A stretch of 64,000 nt of DNA from Hermatobates lingyangjiaoensis. Lineage: Eukaryota; Arthropoda; Insecta; Hemiptera; Hermatobatidae. A program made the translations under genes and the position numbers. The notes beneath the pieces were generated by a model that did no database searches, was not told the DNA's origin, and worked only from the letters and a program-made list of their open reading frames with translations. This document shows positions 54,715 to 64,000 of the stretch, one piece after another; within the stretch, counting starts at the first letter, position 1; each line of letters begins with the position of its first letter. The stretch is from the NCBI GenBank assembly GCA_026182355.1, contig JAPFBL010000569.1, positions 248,001 to 312,000 of the forward strand. Direction: 5' to 3'.

Positions 54715-55570
54715 ATACTAAATTTATATTGTTTTCTTTCAAAAGAGGATAACTAAAGCTTTTCTTGAAGTGTTCATTTTCATAAATTGTGATTACAATT
54801 CAAAAGGCTTATTAGTGGAGCTGTTTTATCTTTACGAGTAAATTGGAACAAGGCAAATCGTGAATGATAATTTTTTTTTTCTATTCATCTATTTTATCAA
54901 ACGGGCGTTTTGTTTTAGGATTAAAAAAAAAATAAAAAAAATAAAAATGTTTGATTAAGATTTTTCATGTGGCGCGCTGTTAGGAAGATATTTGGAAGCT
55001 AAAAAAAAAAAAAAATCTCTAACCTTTTTACCTTGGAACTTAATACGGTGCTTTAAAACTAGGAACCGGTTTTATTCGAGAGACTTTTAAGTCAGTGGGG
55101 GGTTCTCTCTCTATTCAATTACTGATACTCGGAGCGTCTGAAAGAGCAGGCGCACCACTACACCCCTACTATAAGGATGTCGGCTAATTTATTGACTAAA
55201 CAGCAGTTCAGAAATGACTTTGAAATTTAAACTATTGAGATAAATCGCAATAAACCTTATTTCAGAAAAAAGAAACTGAATTATAGCTATCCTGTCCAGA
55301 TATGCACCGGCCTAAAAAAAAAAAGATCATTTCTTTGGAAACATTTTAAGACATTCTTCAAAATTTCCTCATAACCTATGATACATTTTTATGGACCCTT
55401 TGCAATGAACCCTCTGATTTCTCCTATTGTTTAAATAAGACCGACAGAACATTTACGATTCTCCACAAAACCTCTGCAAACTTCCCCTGTTTGAATCATT
55501 CTTCTGCAGTAATCATCGATAATTTATTCCACCATTTAAATTATAAAAAAAGTGATTTTGTTATCATTGA
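54715..55570. other. No gene recognised
   Basis: AT-rich with poly-A runs. Confidence 0.5.
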
Positions 55571-55574
55571 AATA

Positions 55575-55787
55575 TATATATGATTAAACCACAATAAGAA
55601 ATGGGAAAACAAGACTAAGATCTTTCAAGCGTAACAAGCGGTCTTCGTCAGAGTCAAAAACCCTTATTTGACTCTGGGTTTTTGACTCTGACGAAGACCG
55701 CTTGTTACGGTTGAAAGATCTTAGTCTTGTTTTTCCATTTTTTATTGTGGTTTAATCATTGATTGTTGTTTCACGTGTTTATGTGAA

Positions 55788-55800
<13 letters not shown>
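55575..55800. repeat. HH3 foldback, both cores nearly intact
   Basis: Left core 55613-55655 (minus, one stem II mismatch) and right core 55684-55726 (plus, intact). Bordered by (TA)n on both sides. Confidence 0.7.
55684..55726 (+). ncRNA. Hammerhead-type ribozyme candidate, HH3
   Basis: Identical in all elements to 54133-54175; predicted cleavage after T55722. Confidence 0.8.
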
Positions 55801-55818
<18 letters not shown>

Positions 55819-55829
55819 GAAAATTGTCA

Positions 55830-55940
55830 CAATAACACGTGATATATTGTATTCACTTGCTCTCTGACGACGTGAAAGCGAAAGGCCTTAGAGCGACTAT
55901 CTTCTTTAATTTGTGGTGAGTTACCTGAATATATATATAT
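55830..55940 (+). repeat. HH8 hammerhead unit
   Basis: Begins with GAAAATTGTCACAATAACACGTG, contains the core at 55859-55894 and ends TTTGTGGTGAGTTACCTGAATAT, between (TA)n tracts. Confidence 0.65.
55859..55894 (+). ncRNA. Hammerhead-type ribozyme candidate, HH8
   Basis: GCTCT / CTGACGA / C / GT-GAAA-GC / GAA / AGGCCT / T (predicted cleavage after 55889) / AGAGC. Stem I is a perfect 5 bp; stem II is very short (2 bp with a GAAA loop), possibly 3 bp if the extra C pairs with G12. Confidence 0.7.
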
Positions 55941-56144
55941 ATCAAATTGTTTGTATAATTTTTTTTTCAACGATTTTTCTATGGCAAACTCATTTAAAAA
56001 TGTTTACAGAAAAAAATCCTAATCTTTACTCATGATTGCTTGAAATACCGCAGTAAATACACTGATAAATAATAACCATGTTCGTCCACAATAACAAAAA
56101 ATAAGGGCTCAGGACTGCTAGATGTCACCCTAATTAGGGATTTG

Positions 56145-56345
56145 ATAGTTAGTCACTTAATTAATTAAGTGACTAATTAGTCACTTAACTTGCTGCTGCT
56201 GCTGCTGCTGGCTACAATAATACTACCTTAAGCTAACTATTAATATATCTGGATAGACTAAATGAGACATACTACATATATATGTCTCATAGGTATACTA
56301 CATATACATCATATATGTACATCATACATCATATACGCTGCTTTC
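56145..56345. repeat. Short palindromes and (CTG)6
   Basis: AAGTGACTAATTAG-type self-complementary stretch at 56150-56185, a (CTG)6 at about 56191-56209, and repeated CATACTACATATA / CATCATATATG blocks. Confidence 0.6.
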
Positions 56346-56524
56346 ACCATACCTTCATGCCACGCATTATTGGGATAACTGTAATTACTGATACCAATCA
56401 GTAATCAGTAATCTGCTTTGTTCTCTCTGAATTCAACTGCTGTAATACATAAAAATGATTTGAGTGGAGGAAGGTGTTTTTTTTATATTAATAACAATAT
56501 ATTTGACTGCCCTGTACTTAATAA

Positions 56525-56743
56525 GATTTCACAATAAACAAGTAAAAGAACAATCCATTTTCAAACCACAATAAGAAATGAGAAATAAATACTAAGATCT
56601 TTCAACCGTAACAAGCGGTCTTCGTCAGAGAGAAATCTCAAGAGTTGATGAGGACAGCTTGTTATGATTGAAAAATCTTAGTATATTTTATAACAATGAC
56701 TGTTATTTCACGTGTTTATTGTGAAATGATGAATGTGAAATCT

Positions 56744-56779
<36 letters not shown>

Positions 56780-56780
56780 T
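56525..56780. repeat. HH3 foldback, right core lost
   Basis: Left core 56590-56632 (minus) keeps CTGACGA, GACCG...CGGTT, GAA, AGATCT, T; the right copy is reduced to GATGAGGACAGCTTG. Ends in (TA)n at about 56747-56777. Confidence 0.6.
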
Positions 56781-56789
56781 TTTTCTTCT

Positions 56790-56955
56790 TCTCAGAATTT
56801 GGTCCGGGTTAATATACGGAATCACCTTTTTGCCAATGTTTCGTCTTTTTTTAAGACATCCTCAGGGCTTAAAATAAAGACGACACGTTGGCAAAAAGGT
56901 GATTCCGTATATGGACCCTGACCAAATTCCGAGAAGAAGAAAACGTGTTTTTTAT
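56790..56955. repeat. HH5 foldback with the most intact core
   Basis: Inverted arms (GCAAAAAGGTGATTCCGTAT) with an intact minus-strand core at 56832-56868; the plus-strand copy has GACGACACG in place of GAC-GAA-ACG. Confidence 0.7.
56832..56868 (-). ncRNA. Hammerhead-type ribozyme candidate, HH5
   Basis: GCC / CTGAGGA / T / GTC-loop-GAC / GAA / ACAT (one change from ACGT) / T / GGC. Stem I GGC/GCC is perfect; the stem III block is slightly impaired. Confidence 0.65.
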
Positions 56956-57004
56956 TAATTTGTGGTAAAGAAAACAATACCTTATTATATATATATATAT
57001 ATAT

Positions 57005-57220
57005 ATATATAAAAAGATTTCACATAAACACGTGAAATAACAATCAATGATCAAACCACAATAAGAATTGGGAAAACAAGACTAAGATCTTTCAACCGTA
57101 ACAAGCCGTCTTCGTCAGAGTCAAAAACCCAACTAACTGTGACGAAGACCGCTTGTTACGGTTGAAAGATCTTAGTCTTGTTTTCCCTTTTTCTTATTGT
57201 GGTTTGATTATTGATAATAC
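57005..57220. repeat. HH3 foldback
   Basis: Left core 57080-57122 (minus, stem II mismatch) and right core about 57136-57176 (plus, box reads GTGACGA). Adjoins (TA)n at 56988-57011. Confidence 0.65.
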
Positions 57221-57224
57221 ACTA

Positions 57225-58845
57225 TATAATTCATCGGATGACATAGCTATTATATTTCATTACATTTAGTAATTTATGAAAAATAACTTTCAGGAAGTGT
57301 TACAAACCTAACTTTGCAATGATGGTATCATGTTTGAATTTTTAATCGGATTTTTTTTTTCTACATCATAAGACATAAGTTGATTTCAATAAAATACACA
57401 TTGGTTTTTGATTGCAGCCATTTTAATAATAACTTATTAAAATGTTTACTAATTGTTGAAAATCAATAATCTATATATTCATCATCATAATGCGAAATAT
57501 AAAAGCTAAATTAAAATAAAAAAAATGGATGAAATATTTTATTAAAGTACTCTTATGCTTAGTTTAGATTTATCCAATATGCATGGAAGTTGTTTCCAAA
57601 TAACATATTTGTCATTGAATTAATAAACGGAAAAACTAAAAGTGAAAGTATAAGATAAGAATATGCAAATAAGATTAAAAACTGAAATTAGGTGTAACAA
57701 ATTACAAGTGATTGGATGAATAGGAATGGAGGAATGAGTTAGCAAAAGAAGAGGTTGTTTCAAAAGCGCCTAAGGCAAAACCCAAGCAACATGTCTAAAC
57801 AAACGTTCTGTCCAATCATTCCACGGTTTTTTTTTCAATAAATTTTATATACGCCGTATTAAATCACTCATTTTATATTTATTTGATAGTTAGATTTATC
57901 GAATAAATTGCAACATGGATTTGGCCAAGTTTTATTGACAGTAATATGCAAACAGAGAAAAATTAGTCCAATAAAATCAAAGTTTGTCGTATAGTTTAAT
58001 AAAGTTGACTTTAATTTTTAACAACTTCAATGCCAATGAATAATGTTTATATGAAATAAAGATCACTTACATGAGGTTTGATTTATGCTAAATTATGTTC
58101 AAATAGATTCAAAAAGGTGAGATGAAAACATAACTTTAGCAATCTGTCAGTTTCAAATAACTGGCAGCATTGCTTTCAAACTGACTTAAGATCAAGAAAA
58201 ATGCGTGTCTTCAATAACGCCATTTTTTTTTCGCTTTCTAATATTTATTTAATGAGTCGACTTAAAATAAATTTTAATAATTGCATAAGTTATTTCACTT
58301 TGAATCCATTAACCTTCTAGATAAGGAGTTCATTTTTTTTTTTTTTAAATTAATCTCTGACGAGTCAAAGAGGATTTACAAATCAATTTCTGGTCATCAT
58401 TTACTATAATAATGTAAAAGATAAAACCTGGTGTCAGCTGCTCACAACTTATATTTACTTAATTATGAACTTTAGCGGACTTCGTAAGGAAATTCAAGCT
58501 GTATCCCGATTAGAGGTAAGATCGGACATGAAAAAAAAAACAGCCCGCGGGTATTATGACCCGACCCTACCCGATTTGGATCTAATTAAATAAATATAAA
58601 AACATTTATTGTCTTTTGTTTAGTATGCCTATTAATGTGCCCAAAAACAAAATCTTTAATAATTCGTTCTTCACCATTACAGACAACCTATTTGAATTTT
58701 TGACCTTAAATGATATCTGTAATATCGCGTCACATACATATTAAATATGACCTAAAAAGATAGAATCGTAGAGATTTTAAACAAAATCTTTTTGACAGAT
58801 GTTTAAGATAATTTAAGCTAAAATAACAAGTAATCCTAACACACT
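57225..58845. other. No gene recognised
   Basis: AT-rich unique sequence. Confidence 0.5.
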
Positions 58846-58849
58846 CACC

Positions 58850-58918
58850 CAGCCACCCACCCACACACACACATACACACACATACATACACACACACAC
58901 AGCACACACACATACACA

Positions 58919-58966
<48 letters not shown>

Positions 58967-58970
58967 GACA
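58850..58970 (+). repeat. (CA)n microsatellite
   Basis: Interrupted CA repeat with CATACA and CCCACC variants, then a pure CA run from about 58920. Confidence 0.9.
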
Positions 58971-59509
58971 TCATCAAAAAACATCATAAAACGACTTTTG
59001 GGACCACAAAACGTATAATTTCGTCAAAATCTCGATATCGAATTTTTTCACGATCACTATACTTTACTTATAGTAAAGTAAAAAAAATAAGTGAATTTTT
59101 GATACTAAGGTTACTATTCTGTCTCAGATATACTAGACTTTAGAAATGTAAATATAAAATTTGGGGATTATGCATCTTTTTATTTTAATGAAATTCACTA
59201 TAAAACCGGAAATACCATCCAAACGGAATACGAGTTCAAAATCGACTCAAGTTTTCGGTCATGGAGACCAAACATGCTGTAGATGCAATGACGTGTAACC
59301 CAGTAAGCCAGTAACTCTTTTATTCTGAATACAATTTGTCCAAAAATTTCAGTTTGGAAGTGTGTTTCTTTACTCTGAGTGTTACAATGATATTTTTGTG
59401 CATAAACTATACACAGGTGAACCATTTGATAAGAATTATTTTATTAGGCATAAAGAACTGCAAAACTTGTGAAAACTTCAATCAAAACTTAAACTTGCAC
59501 TTCGTTGTA

Positions 59510-60335
59510 TTGAAATGTTTAGTTCTTAGTTTTTCTTTATTGTATTAAAATAATTAGTGTTTAGTTTTTCTTTACTGTATTGAGATGTTTAGTTCTTAGT
59601 TTTTCTTTATTGTATTAAAATGTTTAGTATTTAGTTTTTCTTCACTGTATTGAAATGTTTACTGCTTAGTTTTTCTTTGTTGTACTGAAATGTTTAGTGC
59701 TTAGTTTTTCTTTGTTGTATTGAAATTTTTAGTGCTTAGTTTTTCTTTATTGTATTGAAATGTTTAGTGCTTAGTTTTTCTTTGTTGTATTGAAATGTTT
59801 AGTGTTTAGTTTTTCTTTACTGTATTGAAATGTTTAGTGCTTAGTTTTTCTTTATTGTATTGAAATGTTTAGTGCTTAGTTTTTCTTTATTGTATTGAAA
59901 TGTTTAGTGCTTAGTTTTTCTTTATTGTATTGAAATGTTTAGTGCTTAGTTTTTCTTTGCTGTATTGAAATTTTTAGTGCTTAGTTTTTCTTTACTGTAT
60001 TGAAATGTTTAGTGCTTAGTTTTTCTTTGCTATATTGAAATGTTTAGTTATTAGTTTTTCTTTGCTGTATTGAAATTTTTAGTGCTTAGTTTTTCTTTGC
60101 TGTATTGAAATTTTTAGTGCTTAGTTTTTCTTTGCTGTATTGAAATTTTTAGTGCTTAGTTTTTCTTTGTTGTATTGAAATGTTTAGTGCTTAGTTTTTC
60201 TTTGTTGTATTGAAATGTTTAGTGCTTAGTTTTTTTTTGCTGTATTGAAATGTTTAGTGCTTAGTTTTTCTTTGTTGTATTGAAATGTTTAGTGCTTAGT
60301 TTTTCTTTATTATATTGAAATGTTTAGTGTTTCTT
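59510..60335 (+). repeat. 35-bp tandem repeat, about 23 units
   Basis: Unit built from AAATGTTTAGTGCTTAG plus TTTTTCTTTGTTGTATTG; variation is mostly single substitutions (A/G/C before TGTAT, T for G in ATGTT). Almost no indels. Confidence 0.9.
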
Positions 60336-60479
60336 TTTTTGTTTTGTATGCTGAAAATCGATATTATCAGCTACTGACTTAGTCATTGAGTTAAATTTAC
60401 ATTTGCAACATTTTTTTTTTTGAACAAAGAACAGAATTCAATTGTTGTTAGGATTGATTTTCTCAGGCTTGAGTGAAGC

Positions 60480-60670
60480 AACAAGACACGAGTGTGTAGT
60501 ATGTGGGAGACAAGACAGTCAGAGGTGAAAGTCAGCGGGGGTCAGAATTGGTTAATTACCAGCGAGGATGAGCTTTCTCCCGAGGTCAACCTCATCCTCC
60601 TCCTTCTTATACTAACCATTAATGAGGTCACTGGTGACTCCAGTCAAAACCTGCCGTCTCACAGAGTACT
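60480..60670. other. GC-richer unique patch
   Basis: Contains GTCAGAATTGGTTAATTACC and ACCATTAATGAGGTCACTGG, homeodomain-like TAATTA/ATTAAT cores with an AGGTCA half-site. No gene recognised. Confidence 0.3.
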
Positions 60671-61164
60671 ATGTAATCAAATGCCAACTTGCCATTATAA
60701 TAGCTTTTTTTTTTCTTTTTGTTGAAATTGCAAACTTGATCTTTACGTCTTTATATTATAAGCAACAGGAAGCGTATTACTATCATGTTCAAATCTACCG
60801 TAAAATTGATAGTTAGAAGTTCACTAGCATCAATAGAACAGATACGTTTACAGCCGGTATTTCAGAACAATATCCTTTATTGCCAAACAGTTCTATTAGT
60901 GTGGATCTCATACAATATATGATTATTACTATAGTAATAATAAAACCCTGTGAGCTCTTCAAACTAATAAAAAAAATGAATGAAATACTGTTGAGTAAGA
61001 CCTTTTCAGCAGTTCTAGACATTTGCGGTTTAGATGTTAGCTTCTATAAAAAAAATAACAACAACTCAATACTAAACTGACTGCTCTTTAGTTTATTGCA
61101 TAACTATAAGTTACACTTTATAACATTTAGATTCTTCAGAGTACTTTTGTCAACCAAAAAACCC

Positions 61165-62391
61165 CAGTAGCGTAGGAAATGGAGGGGTGGGGGATATCTC
61201 CTTTTAAAATCAATGAAAAACGAAAGGAACATAGAAGATAATTTTTATCATATGACATAACCTTACGTCTTCTTTAAACAATCCACAAGGCAATCTAAAA
61301 GTACAATTTAAACAAACTAGGAACTGATAACTGTATTTATTCGAGTGCAATGGCCAAATTTTTTACATAAAAATGACTCAAAATTTGGGTGTTTGTTATA
61401 AACGATAACTGGGGTGTCATGCTTTTGATGTATTAGTATATTATTTGCATAATGACTCATTAGTCGAAATATAGCCGACCACAAGTGGGAAACATTGATG
61501 GCGGTGTAAAAATAGAAAAAAAAATAAAATTATAAAAAGCCAACCAAAAAGTCTGAAATTTTATACCAAAATGAGTTTTTAAGGTCGTAATTCTTTTTAT
61601 ATTTTATGTGTCATACATAGTATTGTAATACTATTTTAAAAAGGTTTATGAACTATAATATTTGCAAGTTATGTAAATTTTTTGAAACAATTTTTTTTTA
61701 AAGTGGTTAAAAGTTTGTTATATTTGTTGCATAGCCAGTTAATTTTACACGTATAGCCATAATAAAAATCATTTATTGAAAATAAAAAGTAAACTATGAA
61801 TAAATACCAATATAAAATTTACATTTATTTGAATATCTTTAAACTCTGATTCATTATCAGATGTATCAATAAGTTGTTCCCGTTCTTCCTGAGTTTATTT
61901 ATCTTCAGTTTTTCAGCAGGAACATTGGTTTCTTCAGTTTCTTTTGAACCTGATTCCCACGCTAGCTCCATTTATTTTCGATCGTCCACTCAAATCATTA
62001 AGAAACTGTTACTAAAAAGAGACCATATGCGTTTTGTGGGTCAAGAGATTTGGTTACATTCAATGTTTCCCAATTGTGGTCAGCTACAATATACTTTCGA
62101 CTAATAAGTCATTATGCAAATAATATGCTAATACATCATAGCATGACACCTTAGTTTTCGTTTTTAACAATCACCGAAATTTTGAATCATTTAATATGTA
62201 CAAAACTTGTGCATGCACTCGAATAAATTCAGTTATCAGTTCCTAGTTTATTTTAATTTTACTGTTAGATTGCCTTGTGGATTGTTTAAAGAAGAAGTAA
62301 GGTTATGTCATTAAATAAAAATTATCTTCAAAGATTCCTTTGTTTTTCATTGATGTTTTAAAAGGAAACTGTCATAATTAAATAGCTACTG
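61165..62391. mobile_element. Large inverted repeat, arms about 330 bp
   Basis: Arms 61165-61498 and 62059-62391 are diverged inverted copies (for example CTTTAAACAATCCACAAGGC, AACTAGGAACTGATAACTG, TATTATTTGCATAATGACT). Outer ends are CAGTAGC and GCTACTG. The 560-bp centre holds a block shared with 525-775 and 34309-34620. A DNA-transposon-derived foldback is likely; no transposase frame was recognised. Confidence 0.65.
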
Positions 62392-62922
62392 TAGAGTAGT
62401 GAGTCCTCACTGATGTGTTTGAGCTAACACATCGGGTTTCTTATAAGCAGGGTTGAAAGCTAAATACATTTTTTCCTTCATTATCGGAAGACATTCTATT
62501 CATTTCTATAAGCTTGCAAGCCTGAAGTTACGTTTAAGATTCACCTTTTCCGTAAAACCAGTACAGCTAAAATACTAGGATAATGGTTTTTTTGTACTTT
62601 TCTGATTATCTTATTTGTTTTTGTTGTGAGAGATTCAAGCATTGGTCGGTATTATTATCCTCATAGGCAGCTCTTATAATTGACTAACGATTGCTTTCTA
62701 ACTGGGAACAAACATGATTCTCATTCATGTTAATTATGGTACAATTAACCTATTGTAATTACTTTCAACTCATAACAGTAAAATTTATGTTAGAAAAAGG
62801 AAAAACCGTCATACTTCGTATGATGTTCTTAGGGTCATTGGAGCGCTTCGGACGTAGTCCATCTTCGATCGCAACTAACCTAAGGAGCTGTTATCATGAG
62901 GTTTATACTCGTACAAACTGCT

Positions 62923-63051
62923 GTAACCGACCAGCTGAAGGCCATTCCAGAATCCGAGTTCCAGCAATGCTACAATGATTGGAAGGACCGTCTCCAGCGC
63001 TGTGTGGCTTCCAAAGGGAACTATTTTGAAGGTGACAATATCACATTGTAA
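62923..63051 (+). pseudogene. Mariner-type transposase C-terminal fragment
   Basis: Forty-two codons plus TAA read VTDQLKAIPESEFQQCYNDW, then KDRLQRCVASKGNYFEGDNI and TL. The LKAIP...W...C(V/I)...NYFEGD(N/K)I pattern is the C-terminus of mariner (D,D34D) transposases, which cut and paste DNA at TA. Upstream frame is not recognisable, so the copy is truncated. A terminal-repeat-like CACACCTCGTAT follows at about 63104-63115. Confidence 0.8.
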
Positions 63052-63167
63052 TTATATTTGAATAGAAAATTTAAAAAAAAATCAGTCTCACTACTTTATT
63101 TACACACCTCGTATATCCTATCCACTGCTATGTATCTTCTTTCTTCCCTCCCACTCTAATCAACCCC

Positions 63168-63290
63168 TCACCAGATGTTTCCTGCATCTAGTGTTTCAGG
63201 TGGTTCTTGACCCTGACGAAGACCACTTGTTATGGTTGAAAATTCTAAGTCTTGTTTTCCTATTTCATATTGTGGTTTGCTCATTGATGT
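63168..63290 (+). repeat. HH3 unit, decayed stem III
   Basis: GACC / CTGACGA / A / GACCA-loop-TGGTT / GAA / AATTCT / A / AGTC at 63209-63251: stem II shows a compensated G-C to A-T pair, but the AGATCT block is broken. Confidence 0.55.
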
Positions 63291-63294
63291 ACAT

Positions 63295-64000
63295 AACAGT
63301 AAAATTTCCAATAAATGAGGTGTAGGAAAAAAGAAACTAATTTCTTTTTCATTTTTCATTTCGCTTTTGAACTTCGCGTGCTCTGTACACTGCAGTTTCA
63401 AAAATTCTTTCGTTGTTATATTAGTGCAGTAGTTTGTCGGCAGCTTTTTTAAAAAAAAAATATTGATTCTATATTTGTTAGAACATTTGTTTAACAAATC
63501 AAGATTTTTTTTGTCTATATATCTATATATATCTATATATCTATATATAATCACAAAATGGAATAAAATTAAAGGAAAATTAAAATATTCAACATTTTTA
63601 ATTATTTAATGTAGTGTACATATTAAAGAATGATACTGATTGATTAAAACCAGATTCAACTTAGAACATTGATAGCAAAACGAATTATGAATTTGATTTG
63701 AACGTTATAAAATAAATGCCGGAAATGTTTCATATAACAGGCTGAGCACAGCTTGAATACAGAAATAGTAAGGACTAGTTTATTTAGCGTAAACTGAGAG
63801 ATAATTTCTTGGTTAAATCAACATGACCTCATAAATTCTTAGCTTTACTGATATCAGTAAAAATTCAGATATTTGGGGGTTTTTTTTATGTAGCTTTAGG
63901 TTCATTATATATGTATTAGAAAGGTGAGGTTCAGAATGAGAGAGTTTTATGAAAGAGAGTGGATGCCCCACCCAGGAACAGAAAATTTTTTTTTTAGAAT
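63295..64000. other. No gene recognised
   Basis: AT-rich; only the TATC microsatellite is distinct. Confidence 0.5.
63510..63552 (+). repeat. (TATC)n-like microsatellite
   Basis: TATATCTATATATATC units. Confidence 0.85.

Noticed and set aside
58730..58987. Cysteine/valine-rich minus-strand frame
   Set aside because: It is a translation of the (CA)n microsatellite.

Overview
This 64-kb window is AT-rich, intron- and intergene-like animal DNA with no complete gene. The organism is probably an arthropod: the only host coding sequence I recognise is two spliced exons, on the minus strand, of an N-terminal cadherin domain most like the Cad99C/protocadherin-15 family; the rest is tRNA-derived SINEs, Helitrons, hAT and mariner remnants, Penelope-like elements (PLEs), satellites and microsatellites. 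The species cannot be named from the sequence alone.

Layout. 1-4.9 kb: SINEs (one with a clean 12-bp target-site duplication) and hammerhead-bearing repeats. 4.9-6.6 kb: two minisatellites in opposite orientation, both amplified from the tRNA-like SINE head. 11-14 kb: a short inverted-repeat MITE, hammerhead foldbacks and a hAT-like element with nested insertions. 15-24 kb: SINEs, foldbacks and a Penelope N-terminal fragment. 26.6-28 kb: a ~118-bp tandem repeat. 29-32 kb: three related repeat copies carrying hammerhead cores. 33.9-38.1 kb: two cadherin exons with a 3.8-kb intron holding a six-copy, exactly 76-bp tandem array of hammerhead-type units and a Helitron with nested insertions. 42.8-44.2 kb: a Helitron with a decayed Pif1-like helicase. 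47.8-48.5 kb: four tandem SINE heads. 49-57 kb: the densest hammerhead zone, centred on a Penelope-like fragment with an open GIY-YIG endonuclease frame between 380-bp inverted arms. 59.5-60.3 kb: a 35-bp tandem repeat. 61.2-62.4 kb: a large inverted repeat. 62.9-63.05 kb: a mariner transposase tail.

The main result is that several dozen short repeats, in at least nine sequence families, share one architecture: a CTGANGA box, one extra nucleotide, a hairpin (stem II), GAA, a short self-complementary block, a non-G nucleotide, then bases that pair with those just before the CTGANGA box. This is the secondary structure of a type I hammerhead ribozyme with a palindromic stem III, as described for Penelope-like elements. 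The stems differ in sequence between families but keep pairing, which supports RNA-level selection. Most copies are arranged as inverted pairs (foldbacks), many lie against (TA)n tracts, and several are bounded by 11-16-bp target-site duplications, suggesting mobilisation by a Penelope-type reverse transcriptase. All structures were read by eye; no folding, alignment or database search was run.
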